From positions 77,187,570 to 77,251,569 of the forward strand of contig NW_024609857.1 of the NCBI RefSeq assembly GCF_016920785.2: DNA of 64,000 nt, written 5' to 3'. The notes below the pieces were generated by a model. That model was not told where the DNA came from, did not search any database, and saw nothing but the letters and a program-made list of their open reading frames with translations. Of this stretch, positions 1 to 11,419 are shown in pieces. A program made the position numbers and the translations under genes. Origin of the DNA: Ixodes scapularis (taxonomy: Eukaryota; Arthropoda; Arachnida; Ixodida; Ixodidae). Position 1 is the first letter of the stretch. Each line of letters opens with the position of its first letter.

Positions 1-3000
1 TCGATGTGTTTCCGGAACGCACCTCTCAAACCGAGGTATTTGTCAATGCTTGGCGAACATGAATATTTCTACCGTTTATTGCTAATGCTATGACATAAAC
101 ACGTGTGCGAGGGATATCATTGTATTTCTAGGCTTGCACTACTCTGCAGAAACAATGGCTTTAAAGAACCTCGTGACTTTGTAAGGTAAAAGTGGACTTA
201 TCAAAGTCGGAGGTAAGCGCCACCGTATTTCGGTGTAAAACAAATGCGCAGTGTTCTTCCAATCTTGATGCTAAGGTTAAGCGTTCACTACATATGAGAA
301 CATCGATAATTTATAACTTTTGTTTTGTTACCTTATTTTGGACTCTGTTCAGAGTAACCCAGAATTGCAGCCCCGTAAAACGATACCTAAAACAACAGAT
401 TGAGGTCGAGAAAGGAAAAGAAAACCGAAACTGAAATTTCTGCACAAATGCTTTGTAAGGTGTACATGCTTTCGCATGGGGCACCTACAAAACTAACTGC
501 ATAGTCCCATGAACGATGAATGACTATGTGAAAATGTATCCCGACATATGACTTTGAGCATGATGATTCACGCACTTACACCTTGCTAAATGGCACATAC
601 TAGGCTCTATGACGAGGTCTACGTTTCAGCGGTGGCCTCATTCGATGAACTCCCTTCATAGAATGAAGTTCTTAGCATTGAAATACACCTTGGAATTGTT
701 GATGCACGGCCAGTAAGTCGTTTCTGTTTTTACAAATGCGTGTATGAAGAAACAAATAAAATAAGAGGCGCATCGGACAGAAAAACAAAAGATACGAAAT
801 GCAGACACTGTTTTATTAAACCATGTTACATTTTTCCAGCACAGAAACCGCAGAACAATTCATGCTGGACAAAAAGTTATACAAACATACTTGAATAAAC
901 GTTCTTGCAGGTCAAAAAAAAATGTATGCCATGCATATGGGAATGCCAAATAAACCCGATGGCATAAAATATTTAACAATTGCGCTATTTTATTTATTAG
1001 GATTGGCGAAAGACGTCCCTCCGGTTGGCAATTTCTTGATATTTTGACGGTATGCACCGAATGCGTTGCTTTCAGGTAAAAGAGATGGTGAAGGTATATC
1101 TTCGGATTGTCTTTTGAACGCCGCCGTTGACGTGTAAGTTGTGACTGCAACAATATTTTTAAAGAGGGATCAGCAAAATTATTAATGTGAAACCTTTACC
1201 TATTGCACCAAAAAAAGTTTGGAAGAACTACTTAAAGTGTTAAAACTTATCGAAAAAAATATTTATAACCATGCAAGCTTGTGGTTTGACATGGTTACCA
1301 TGAAGCATGTGACTCTCAATTTTAAGATATGCGAAATATATGAACACGTGTTTCATACACACACCCGATACATGTTTTCTTTTGGAAGCGCCTGCTGATG
1401 CGCATAGATTTGCATTTAGTTTCGCGCGTTGAAACGGGTAGTTAAAAAAGTGTTTCTATGAAGTATTTTCACTCCTTAAATTTATTGTCCGCCCAAAGGT
1501 CTATAGAAAACTGCCAAGTGTAAGCGTCTTTCCTAAAAAAACGATGACTTCTGTATTTTTAGTTTCGAAAATGCGTCAATTTCAGAAACAAAAAGACAAC
1601 AACGTCTAGATTCGTTTTGCCAGATCGATGGCGGCTTTCTTTTTGCGTCGGAATTCGAAGCTGTACAACGTACGAAATATGTTTCCGAAAAACCCCAAGT
1701 GCTAAGGTGGGAATAGATTCGGCAGATTTTTTCTAGTAATCGCCTTGTCCTCTATCTCGATCAAAGAGAGCTGAACGTTTTTGTTCCTTCGAGCACACGC
1801 ATACTCATTAGGTAATACCAAGCAAGAAATGTAGACTTTTTAACTCTCGACATGAGACTAATCTAAGGATTTACGCGAATATCCCAAGCTTCATAAGGCA
1901 TTCTGGACAGGCGTAGAGCCCGTGAAAGTGAGCTATTAGCTCCCTTTTATAATTTTCACAAAATAAAAAAAAATATATTCTGAGCAATATATGCAATCAA
2001 CTTGTAACTACCAAATTTATTTTATGCGGTTTAACAACGTTTCCGAGATCCTATTGTAGCTCCTTTTTTTTCCTATTTTTTATGGTTCAGAATATTGGTT
2101 ATTGGCGTGTGTAAACTGAAAGCGGTCGTGAGCAACAGTCTAACAACCTCTATTAATTGACTCAATTAAAAATTAAAACTTTCTTTACAAAAAAAAAATG
2201 TCGAAAAACAGTGAAACATGTCGACTATTATCCAGAAAAAGTGAAATTTTGATAAAGTTATTTATGCACTAGATGTCTAAGGTTTAGCAACTTTCCTAGC
2301 TTCAGGTTTGAAGTGGTGTTTTTTGCATACGAGCTGTAATGCAAATTATTGTTCACCTGTGAGCAGAAGTGCAATTATAAGGCACTTCATCATATTACTC
2401 GCCATTGTTTTCTTCTTAAAGGCGACAGTGGTAGCTCCCTGAAGGATTAACCGAAACGTTTCTGAAGGAGAAAATTAGTAGTCAGTCTTACATACACACA
2501 ATCAACAGGGGAGTGCATCCGTAAATGTAAACATTGACTATATTGAATCCTCAAACTTATGGTTCCAACACTATTGTGCCAGAACTCAACAAAACAACTG
2601 GATGCAGACCTCTGTAATGAGCGAATATAGCCGTATAACGTTTTAATCCTAATTTTAAGCTGCCAAATATACTGTACCATCTGTTCTCTACTGCAGATTT
2701 TTTTTTAAACCGCGAAGTGTTAAGAAAAGCATATAAAGAAAATTAGATGACAAAACGGATTTACATCGAGTAATGTAAAAAAGTGTTTATTCTTATTTTA
2801 AACTAATCCCTTTAAAATTCGTTTCGGGCGACCTCATTTACTACTCGCTATCTTTTCTTATAATATTGAATTTTATCTTCATAGAAATAATTCTGTTTGG
2901 ATTCAACTCCGGTAACTTTGCCAGGTTAGAGAACACTGATATGAAATACGTACAAGTCAAGCGTTTTTGCAGAATCACAAAATCCTGAACTGTGTCAACC

Positions 3001-3275
3001 TGTTTTCTTGAACATATGTGTTAGCTGTAGAGTGTATCGGGATTATATATCAAATGCTTATGTTGTAAATATGTGAATCTACGCAACAAGCAAATGTTTT
3101 ACAACCCAAGTATAAAAGAATCTAAACATAATTGCCGAAACACTTGATATCTGCACGAGTGAGGATTCTGGTTTCCGTTCCTTAATCACTATGTTTGCCT
3201 GAGTTAGCGGATGTACGGAGCTGGGTAAAGGCAGGAAACATGATAATTGTCACGATCAGTGAGGTATTTGCGTCC
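1..3275. repeat. Diverged duplicated block, copy A
   Basis: This stretch aligns collinearly with 27,085-31,205, with many substitutions and indels. Matching landmarks include GAACGATG near 511 and 27,613, ACACTTCGCGG-type text near 2,715 and 30,640, and AATGTAAAAAA near 2,773 and 30,705. No recognised protein lies in it; the short open frames are not conserved between the two copies. It is either an old segmental duplication or two copies of a large unclassified repeat. The left end is cut by the window edge. Confidence 0.8.
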
Positions 3276-3628
3276 GCTTTTGCAGACCCAAAATGAAGCA
3301 GATTGAGAATTACGTTATGTTCGTTCTGTTTATTTATCGCGTGAAATTCCTTAATCGTTTCATTAGTTAATCTTGCATCGAACAAGCTAACGAACCGGCC
3401 ATTATTTCGGTTCGGTTCGGGCTCGGGTTTAGTAGCTTTTCATCTTTCCTTTTTCCGGTGCGGCTCCGGTTTTGCGATGCATTAAAAATATCTGTTCGGT
3501 TACCTGTTGGCAACTAGCAAAATCAGGTTCCAACCTGTTCTGAACACTACCTTAGACCGCGGCCGCCGGCGCAATTCCTGCGTTAAAATAAATGAAAGGC
3601 CTTTGTTGTTTTCTGTGATGCCGAACTA
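3276..3628. other. Unassigned intergenic stretch
   Basis: Similarity to copy B of the duplicated block stops near 3,275. The rest has a short run of CGGTTCGG-type repeats at about 3,407-3,425 and nothing else I can name. Confidence 0.4.
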
Positions 3629-3720
3629 GAGCGCAGCTCTTGAGAAGGAGGAGGTGAGGGTACGGGCGGGAGGGTATGCCCCTCCGTGCCCTCCCCCCGT
3701 CCTCTCCTGCTCCAAGGTTA
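3629..3720 (+). mobile_element. Left-end fragment of GAGCGCAGCTCTT TIR element
   Basis: The sequence GAGCGCAGCTCTTGAG followed by a G-rich tract matches the left end of the complete element at 44,627-45,370. No matching right end is present here, so this is a truncated copy. A C-rich stretch follows at about 3,678-3,706. Confidence 0.5.
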
Positions 3721-3865
3721 TTTAGACGAAAATGTTCGCTAAATCTCCCCGCTAATTTTAGCGGGTAAACTTTTCGCGGGGAACTTTTTAATTCAATTTA
3801 GCGGTAACATTTCCTCGCTAAATGTTGTGGGGAAAACTTTTCCACTAAATTTAGCGGAGAAAGTT

Positions 3866-4575
3866 TCCCGCTGGGAAAAACCAACCCACTGCAAACCTTC
3901 TACAACAACTGCGCTGCATCCGCCGTCAATAAAAGTCAAGCCAGACGGGTCACACGCCAGTGGGCTCGGCACTCGCCTCCAAGATGCCATAGCTAAATCG
4001 TCTATCTTTCGCTATCAGGTCAGTTGGAGCCGTTAGTTCGTGTATTACTAAATTGCTTCTATATTCTCTGTTTTCAAGTTCACCGATTTTTGACTTGAGA
4101 GTCTCAACATGACTTCGAAGTTCTTCACTCTGACTTTATTGTGTGGTCTTCACTTGACATAACTCTTGCATTCAATTGCTCTAACGTTTCTTTTAAACTA
4201 TTCGCGCGCTGTAGGAGTATTTCGACATTAGTATTAATTTGTAACAATGGTTCTCGTTATTTCATGAATCGTTTATTTTAACGTCACCGCAAATAAGAGT
4301 CCTAACATATATACACAGTTCTTCGCCAAAAAAAAAAAACAACTACACTGGGGGCTCGGCACAACTATTAAAACGATTAGTGTTTCTAAACAGCTCAATT
4401 ATTTTATTCCAACTAACCTGATAGCGAAGGATGGACGATTTAGCTATGACATCTTGTTGGCGAGTGCCGAGCCCACTGGTGGGTGCTCCGTCTGGCTTGG
4501 CTTTTATGGTCGACGGATGTAGCGCAGTTGTTGACGAAGGTTTGCAGTGGGGTGGTTTTTCCCAGCACGTCTGAC
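3866..4575. repeat. Inverted repeat pair, arms of about 165 bp
   Basis: The arm at about 3,866-4,032 recurs as its reverse complement at about 4,396-4,575. Both arms contain the TGGGCTCGGCACTCG text and both end next to a CTATCAGGT-type sequence. The arms are similar but not identical, so the inversion is not recent. The spacer holds a LINE ORF1 fragment on the minus strand. This could be two inverted insertions of one LINE piece or a foldback element; I cannot decide. Confidence 0.7.
4005..4270 (-). pseudogene. LINE ORF1 coiled-coil fragment
   Basis: Read on the minus strand, the stretch encodes an acidic, leucine-heptad segment (LKSKIGELENREYRSNLVIH region). It has the spacing seen in the coiled coil plus 'SRRNNLVIHG'-type motif of APE-type LINE ORF1 proteins, which bind the element's RNA as trimers. 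One frameshift with a TGA lies near 4,120. The fragment is embedded in the inverted repeat and has no start or end of its own. Confidence 0.6.
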
Positions 4576-4679
4576 GGTGCGATTTGGGTGATTATCAGAA
4601 GGGTCGCGATCCGAGCATGACAGAAACAATGAGACCACCTGATAGAAAATGAACGCCAATCAATCCACGGTTTCTGGTC

Positions 4680-5062
4680 AAGTGCCGTGCCCGTTTGTTT
4701 TCGTTTTACGTTAGTTCGTTTGCGTAACTGTGCTTTAGCTGAAGTCCAGACGCAGCTCACGCTACGACCTCATGGGAACGACCAAACAGAGACAAAAACG
4801 CAACTACTTGAGCATCTTTGGTTTATAATTGGTTCAGCGATAATGAAACACGTACAAAAAAAACGACAAAAAACATGATGGTGCGCTTTTGATGCTCTCT
4901 GATAGGTCCCATTTAGGTGGTTGCGTCGGCGGCATATGGTCTTGATGTGAAACGAAGTGTAGTAGCCCATGCCGCCAATCAAGTAACCTCGAGACCGCAA
5001 CCTCACGGCTTTCATCATCTTTCTTGGAGCATCCGCATCTTAAGACTTTGGCTGTACTCTGA
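4680..5062. repeat. Dispersed unclassified repeat, copy 1
   Basis: The segment resembles 20,640-20,910. Shared landmarks in the same order are TGAAGTCCA, ATTGGTTCAG, ACACGTACA, CATGATGGT and CGCTTTTGA. It has no coding potential that survives in both copies. The family is not identified. Confidence 0.65.
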
Positions 5063-5199
5063 TTCAAGTTGAAACCAAGTATATGAAGGCGGTCTGCTAT
5101 CTTAGAGCGGGACAGGCGGCGCTACCGTCGATGCGCGTGTGCGAAGGAGCAAAATCTAAAGATAAAAATTGAGCGCGCCAGAGGAGAAGGGAGAAGATG

Positions 5200-5310
5200 T
5201 CTTCAAAGTGACAGATGGGTTAGTTGGTGCATCGTTCCTTTTGACAATAAGCGCCACCACACAGGGACAGGAAGTAAGAGATACAACAAAAAGCTTTTCG
5301 TGTCGTCTCT
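5200..5310 (+). mobile_element. Penelope-like terminal fragment
   Basis: The order TTAGTTGGTGCAT, TTTTGAC, AAGCGCCACCA resembles the segment next to the Penelope element at about 26,170-26,250 and the short insertion at 18,477-18,604. All share a GAGTTGGT-like core followed by an AGCGC block. It is probably a terminal (pLTR) fragment. No coding part accompanies it. Confidence 0.4.
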
Positions 5311-6497
5311 CGCCATCTCTCTTATTAGGGGCCTTAGTAAATTGGCGACCGGAAAGCCCTCCCAGTTTCTTTGTTGACGAAACAAGACGTAGATCTGCTG
5401 AACAAAAAAAAAAAAAAATGTTGAGATATTTTATGAACCCGCATCAGTGACTGTTCATCATATTCGAGTGTTGGAAATACTGTGTCATAACTTGTCTTTT
5501 TTTGTTCTTTTTTAATATGTTCAAGTTCCCGCTGATGTATTGCATGCGCAAGAATCTCCTTGGTATCAATATTTGAATGAAATAAAAATAGAAATCCAAT
5601 CTCCACGCACCTGGGAAAGAATGAAAGTAACGTTTCGTTTTCGGTTTCGTAGATGACTGTTGGTACGAGCTGTGATATTTTAATATTACGGCAACTCCAG
5701 TGTTGAAAGATTGAGGTTATTGATATTCATAGTAAAAATTAGCGACAACAGTTTATTTTAGTCAAAGTTAGTGGCTCATAATTGCATAATATCTAGCCTA
5801 AGGAATACTATAATCATCAAATTACAACAAAAGTCAATCTCTGTATTTATCGACGGCCTAAAAACAGAGGCCATGACGAGCCCCGCGGGCATCCCAATTT
5901 CGCGCATTACACAATGAGGATGTCGCGTTATCCTGTCAAAGTAGCGAAGAACGAGTCTCAAAGAAAGATACGTGCATATATGCGACATCCCGCGATTTTT
6001 GAGTAGTCCGTACCTATAATTAAATTACTGCGCAACAACAAACACACTGTTTATTTTTAAGCTTAAAAGATAAAAAAAAAGCAGCCTTGGAAGCTACTCT
6101 AATGTTGTTTTTGCAGGTGAGTTGTACCTTCAGGGGCAATCGTAGAGGAAGCTAATCGCAACGATCAGTTGACTAATTAATTACAATAAGTTAATTAAAA
6201 ATTAGTGATAGAAAATAAACATGCGGTTTTAATTAAAAACTTGCAGAGCGTCATAGCGTCATCGAAAACCCCTAAATCACTCAATATTAGATAGACTTGG
6301 AGCGCATGGGAAGCACGCGTACCCGGTGGGGCGCTAAATTTACCGCTCGTGCAGCGGGAGCAAGGCTACCGGTGCGATAACGCGCCCGCGTGGTTTTTCT
6401 GTCTCTCATCACCCACGTCTTCTTGCCCCAGCCTTGTGCATGTTTCACGGGTGGTAACTTCAGCGCACTACTGCGCTTCCCACGCGCTCAAAGAAAT

Positions 6498-6499
<2 letters not shown>
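5311..6499. other. Unassigned stretch
   Basis: AT-rich DNA with a poly(A) run at about 5,405-5,419. No open frame gives a recognisable protein and I see no paired termini. Confidence 0.4.

Positions 6500-6531
<32 letters not shown>
6500..6531. repeat. (AT)n microsatellite
   Basis: An uninterrupted AT dinucleotide run of about 32 bp. Confidence 0.95.
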
Positions 6532-6533
<2 letters not shown>

Positions 6534-6966
6534 TTTAGGGGTGTTTTAATTAGAAACTCAGAAAGTTTCTAATTAAACCATATGTCTATTTTCACTTATA
6601 AAAAAGTTAATTTAGCAATTTTAGTGAATTATTAGACTTCCCCTGACGATTAGCTCCTCTATAATATGTCTCCTGGGCCTATAACTCACCTGCTCAATCC
6701 GTGTCAGTTAAGCTTTCACAGATTTTTTCAAAAAAATAAATCTGTTAAGCTTAAACAAAAACACCCTGTATAATTCTAGTGAATATTTCCACGAATGACG
6801 AGGTGACGAAACAAAGAATAACTCGGGAAACTAAAACGTTTAATGGGGCGAACTTGTTCCTGAAACAAAAGAAGTGAACAGAAGATAAGAACAGAGCGTA
6901 GCGGGCGTCGAAGTCGGCGTAACAGCAGGATCGAATGGTGGGGCGAGACTGACTCAGGCTTGCCAC

Positions 6967-6993
6967 GGGGGGGGGGGGGGGGGGGGGGGGGGG
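6967..6993. repeat. Poly(G) run
   Basis: 27 consecutive G residues inside the solo LTR. The length may be unreliable because such runs are difficult to sequence. Confidence 0.9.
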
Positions 6994-7137
6994 CGTTTGT
7001 GTTTCCGTGGATGTCTAAAATATTCGGCCTAGAACGTTCGGAGCGTAGAATATTCGTAATTTGGTCAGACGAGAACGTTTTCGAATTCGCTAGAACGCCA
7101 ACTAGAAAGAATAAATAAAATTACATACCGGTCCGTG

Positions 7138-7190
7138 CAATCGAACCCACACTCTCCGCGCGACAGCCAATCGCGGTATCCATTCTGCCA
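7138..7190 (-). promoter_or_regulatory. tRNA-like Pol III A/B boxes in the solo LTR
   Basis: Minus strand: TGGCAGAATGGATACC at 7,190-7,175 fits an A box and GGGTTCGATTG at 7,148-7,138 fits a B box, about 27-31 nt apart as in intronless tRNA genes. The acceptor stem does not close, so this is not a functional tRNA. Confidence 0.55.
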
Positions 7191-7200
7191 CGTACGCGCT

Positions 7201-8090
7201 CGGTCAACGGCGGGCGTGACAAGATCACACAAGCTAAGCAAATGTTTATGGGTTACGCAGATCTCCAAAAAATTTCAGCGAATACATTTTGATGGTTCGA
7301 CTTCGCGAGCTACCTCATAAACATAAAAATAGAGCGGGCATATAAAACATTATATGAATGTTATTTACTGTTTAGTTTGTGTCAACGGATATAACGCTTG
7401 ATGCTTACTCAGACGTCAGATTCTTCTGTTGACACGGCGACCGCTAAGAGGATTGGAATGAGACCCTAGATAATTGGCGATCGTGCCTATATACAATACA
7501 TGTGTTCCAAAGGGTCTCGCGTCAGCCCCCCCCCCCCCCCTTTTCCTCCACGCTGTAAACAGAGAACACGACAAGTGGGTGACTGACCGCTGCAGCGCCA
7601 TCTGAGAACAGTGCTGCAGTCTGCATAGACCGCTGACATTCCTTGATAGACGCTACACGTGACCGGTGCCTCTTATATTCCGAACATCACGATGCGAGCT
7701 TTAAAGGGCGACTCCGGCACATTTTCTCGATTTTAATATTTCGATTCTTTTTAGTGAAGGCAGTGTACATGAATTATAAGGGGGAATTTCTTTTCGATGG
7801 CTGGCGTAATTTTGTAATTATACTACCACAACAGTTTCCTTCGGCTGTCTACGGCGAACCAAAACTTTCGGCTTGAGCATGATGGGAACCCATCAGATCA
7901 GCTGCAGGGCCATTGTGTGCAGCAAAGCTCTTACCCTCGCACCGGAAGGCGTACAACTGGTCTAGTCCCAAGAGCAGTTAAAATGAGCCAAGTCAAATGA
8001 TGCGGTTGTTTCTTTGCTTTGCTTCGTAGATATCAACCATCTGTAGCAAATACCAGTACATATTGACAAAGGTTGCCGGGCGAAAGCGAG
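7201..8090. other. Unassigned stretch
   Basis: Contains a poly(C) run at about 7,528-7,541. No recognisable protein, RNA gene or paired repeat. Confidence 0.35.
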
Positions 8091-8092
8091 TT

Positions 8093-9148
8093 TGTCACGA
8101 TAAACGCAGGCGCAGTGCAGGCTCAGAACCAGCACCCACTTATCGACGATAATAATACATTGAGAAGTGAACAAAGGGGACAAAGGGCAAACAAAAATTT
8201 GCGAACACAGCTAGGCGACTGGTGCACGACCGAAAAAATTTGCCTGGTCCTGTTATCAAAACAGGAACCTCTCCATTTCCAGCGCAGCGCTCTACCAACT
8301 GAGCTAACCAGGAGTAAGACGTCAATAGAGCAAACGGGTTTTCTCAGCCGCCACCACTCTGACACCAACAATGGTAAACGGCCTGCATTTTAAGGTTAGG
8401 ATGATAATTCAGTTAATGCAAAGACGCAAGCGAACTGGGCAAGAATGACGCAAATAATCCCTAGAGAAGGGGAACAAGGGGTAGAAATGACGAGCACAAA
8501 TCTAGAAACACAACTAGGTGACTGGCGCGCAACCGAAAATATTAGCCTGATCCTGGTATCGAACCAGGGACTTCTGTATTTCCAGTGGAATGCTCTACCA
8601 ACTGAGCTAACCAGGATTTTTTGTATTTCTTTATTCCTGAGCTAACCAGGAGTTATACGTGAGTAGAGCAAACGGGGTTTATCAACTGCCACCTGTCTAA
8701 CAAATGCCACGGTGAATGACCTACATTTTAAGGTTATGGTGATAATGCTGTTAATGTATAGCTGCAAGCGACCTGGACAAGACTGACGATAATAATCCCC
8801 GGAGAAGGGGAACTAGGGGGACAAAGTACAAACACAAACCTACAAACACAGCTATAGGTGACTGGTGCACGACCGACCAAATCTGCATGGTCTTGGCATC
8901 GAACCAGGAAACACTAATTGCGTTAACTCCTGGTTATAAGGTCAGTTGGTAGAGCGCTCCACATTAAATGGAAAGGTCCTCGATTCGATGACAAAAGCAG
9001 GCGGGTTCTTTCGGTCACGCACCAGTCACTTAGCTGTGTGTTAATATTTGGGCTTGTCTTCTGTCCTCTTGTTTCCCTTTTTCAAAGATTATTATTGTGA
9101 TTATTGTCCAGCTTGCTTGCACCTTTGCATTAATTGCATCATCGTCAC
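8093..9148. mobile_element. Head-to-head array of old Ruka-like SINEs
   Basis: Three minus-strand copies followed by one plus-strand copy, all with 3' tails pointing outward. tRNA-like heads lie at 8,243-8,312 (-), 8,546-8,615 (-), 8,884-8,909 (-, truncated) and 8,929-9,001 (+). The bodies carry the TCACCTAGCTGTGTTTG-like and TTGTTCCCCTTCTCC-like blocks. A linker with AGAGCAAACGGGTTTT separates copies, as it does in the younger array at 62.6-63.7 kb. A CTGAGCTAACCAGGA fragment is duplicated at about 8,636-8,652. TTTGTCACG at 8,091 and ATCGTCACG near 9,144 may be a decayed target duplication. Confidence 0.8.
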
Positions 9149-9708
9149 GCGCGTAACTTCTGAGAAGAACTACATTCTTGGTGGCGTGCAATGCACGTTG
9201 ACGAAGCATAGTGGAAGCTAATCGTAAGCCCGCACTGAGCAGCAACGAACTAAACTATGGCCGTCAGTGAATGCCACCGTCGGCACCACGTTGCGCTAAA
9301 GCGAGCAGGGAGTCAAATATATTCTTGTGCGATTGCTGAGGATCACTCACAAAGTACGGCCGCTTGAACAAAACATAACAATCAGAATTTGTCCGCCGGG
9401 ACGGCTCAGAACGCAGAAGAAAAACACGGAGAAAGAAGTGGCAGTACAAACAAGTAACCTACTTTGAATACGAACATGACATCTGGGCACAAGGTTGCTT
9501 GACATACTGAATATCCACTGAGAGGCTAGTGGTAGCATTTTTAATTTAGGTTTTAGAATTGATTGCGGGATCCCATTAGTGGAATCCCATTTCTGCAGCG
9601 CTCGTATTTAGTCTCCGTCAATCAATATAAGTCGTTTACTTTGGTTCGACTTTTGATCGGAGTTTTCCTTTAAGATGCCGTTGCCAGATTCGTAAATTTG
9701 AAGAAGTG
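9149..9708. other. Unassigned stretch before gypsy element 1
   Basis: No recognised coding sequence. The last few tens of bases may correspond weakly to the sequence before 48,130, which would place the gypsy insertion inside the paralogous block. Confidence 0.35.
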
Positions 9709-9713
9709 AAAAG

Positions 9714-9885
9714 TGTAGTAGCGTAGAAGGCGAGAAAGACTCGAGACATAGAAGCGTGCTGGGCTCCCGTGAATCGAGAGATTCGGATCCTGGCGCGTAT
9801 GAAGAACGGACTTCGCAGTGCAGTTCTCGGGCCCAAAGTAAAGTACATTTATCCTGCCATACGGGTCCGTGTCCACTCCACTACA
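9714..9885 (+). repeat. 5' LTR of gypsy element 1
   Basis: 172 bp, begins TGTAGTAGCG and ends CTACA. It is followed after 2 nt by TGGCGACGAGG (from 9,888), which has the position and 5' TGG of a tRNA primer-binding site. Confidence 0.93.
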
Positions 9886-9934
9886 AATTGGCGACGAGGG
9901 TTCCTGGAGAATTGCTGGAGAACCGCTCAAGATG

Positions 9935-10405
9935 ATGAATGCATCGAGCGAGACATCGCAGCGAGCAACATCGAACGTCTTCCGGTTCTTGGGACCAGAA
10001 CCATTCGACCCGGAGAAATAGGACTGGAACCTATACCAAATAAGGTTCAAAGCATCTCTGGACATAGCCGGAACGACAGATGATGCCAGAAAAAGGAACT
10101 TTCTGATTGCATTTCTGAGGTCCGTGACATTCAAGCTGTTGCGCTCTCTGGTTCAACCGAGGCAAGTTAGTGAAGTTCCGTGTGCGGAATTGACAAAAAC
10201 ACTGGACACTCATTTTTCGCCGAAGCGTTTCAAGGAATTTGAACGGGCGAAGTTGTTTTGAACAAGCCAGGATGAAAGCAAGACACCAACCGAATTCCTG
10301 GCACGACTACGATGAGTCAGCTGAAACTGGGAGTATAAGAATGAAGTCGATGCTTACGCATGTTCGTTGCTCACTGCTTTTATAGTTTGACTTCGAAATC
10401 AACGC
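9935..10405 (+). pseudogene. Gypsy element 1 gag, N-terminal part, broken
   Basis: From an ATG at 9,935 the frame reads a gag-like start (MNASSETSQ, then FLGPEPFDPEK), stops at a TAG near 10,019, and continues in frame through an alpha-helical segment (NFLIAFLRSV, FKLLRSLV). The frame is interrupted again near 10,257. The pattern fits the capsid part of retrotransposon gag, directly upstream of the zinc knuckles. Confidence 0.7.
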
Positions 10406-11353
10406 TTGAGGGCACGTCTCGTCCTTGAGAAAGAGTTATCGTTTGACATTGAACTCAGATTGTCGGAAAGCTTTCTTCGAGCGCATGAAGAGTCCCGTCA
10501 ATTGAGAAGTGACGCAGAATTACCCATCGCAGTCAGCCAGGTGAGAGATCTACAGAGGTCTGCTAGACAATGTTTCCGTTGCGGGAATTCAGACCATGTC
10601 GAAGACAAGTGCCGGTTCAAGTCTGAAGATTGCAGAGCTTGTGGAATCAAGGGACACATTGCCAAGATGTGCAGGAAAGGACAGTCTGGCAAATCCCGAT
10701 CCACAAGGAAAAAAACGGTGCAAGTAATCGCCAGGGTTCAGTCCGTTTTCAATCGAGATAGCAATTTTTTGGAATCTCAGATTGAAGGCAAACGAGTGGA
10801 ACTCCAAATAGACACGGGTTCACAACTCACCTTACTGGACATTAAGACTTGGCATTGCCTCGGAAAACCGAAGCTGAACGAAACACCGTACAAACTGCAA
10901 AGTTTCAGCAAGGAGGTCATCAAGGTCAAGGGCCAATGTGAGCTTCAGGTTGAATGTCAAGGCAAAAAGAAGAGTCTAGAGGCTATTTTTACTAACACAA
11001 GCCAAGTCAATTTGTTGGGCAGGATCTGGGTGAGAGCTCTGAAATTGGATCTCAACAACTTGTTCGTCGCTCTTGTGAAAACAGAAAAGAGCCTCAAGAC
11101 GCTGCTGACTAGGTACGCAGTACCATTCAGAAACGAACTTGGTCGGTGCACGAAGATCAAGGCTCAACTTCACTTCAAAGAGAATGTCATCCCGCAGTTC
11201 ATACGGCCAAGACCACTACCGTTTGCATTGCGCGAAGCGGCAGAGTCTGACTTGAAGAAACGGGTAGCCAACAGCGTATTGACTCCAGTGGAAACAGCGC
11301 AGTCGGCCACCCCAATCGTCATTGTCCTGAAGACCAGTGGTCTCCAGAAGTGA
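10406..11353 (+). pseudogene. Gypsy element 1 gag knuckles, protease and RT start
   Basis: This open stretch encodes two CCHC knuckles in tandem (CFRCGNSDHVEDKC and CRACGIKGHIAKMC), which package RNA. A retropepsin-type domain follows with IDTGSQLTLLD as the active-site DTG motif. It ends in the N-terminal RT segment (RPRPLPFALREAAE, then VLTPVETAQSATPI). The frame ends shortly after TPIVIVLKTSG, just where the RT fingers begin in relatives, so the polymerase core is absent. I infer an internal deletion because the next recognisable part lies only about 70 bp downstream. Confidence 0.85.
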
Positions 11354-11419
11354 AATGTTTGGGCCAGATTTTTTTAAGCGGAAGGAATACGACCTTCTCA
11401 AAGGAAAGTTGGATCCATA

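Larger units (their letters stand above)
6785..7200 (-). mobile_element. Solo LTR, gypsy family related to 52,027, with tRNA-like head
   Basis: On the minus strand, the segment 6,966 down to about 6,785 matches the 3' half of the LTR at 52,027-52,445. Shared motifs in order are CAGTCTCGCCCCA, GACTTCGACGCCCGC, ACAAGTTCGCC and CATTAAACGTTT. About 170 bp upstream (higher coordinates) is a tRNA-like stretch at 7,138-7,190 with an A-box-like and a B-box-like motif at the spacing seen in the intact element. A 27-nt G run (6,967-6,993) interrupts it. No internal domain flanks it, so it is a solo or truncated LTR. Confidence 0.7.

Noticed and set aside
6967..6993. Poly(G) run as a functional quadruplex
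   Set aside because: A pure 27-nt G run inside a solo LTR is most simply a slippage or sequencing feature; no second copy of the family has it.
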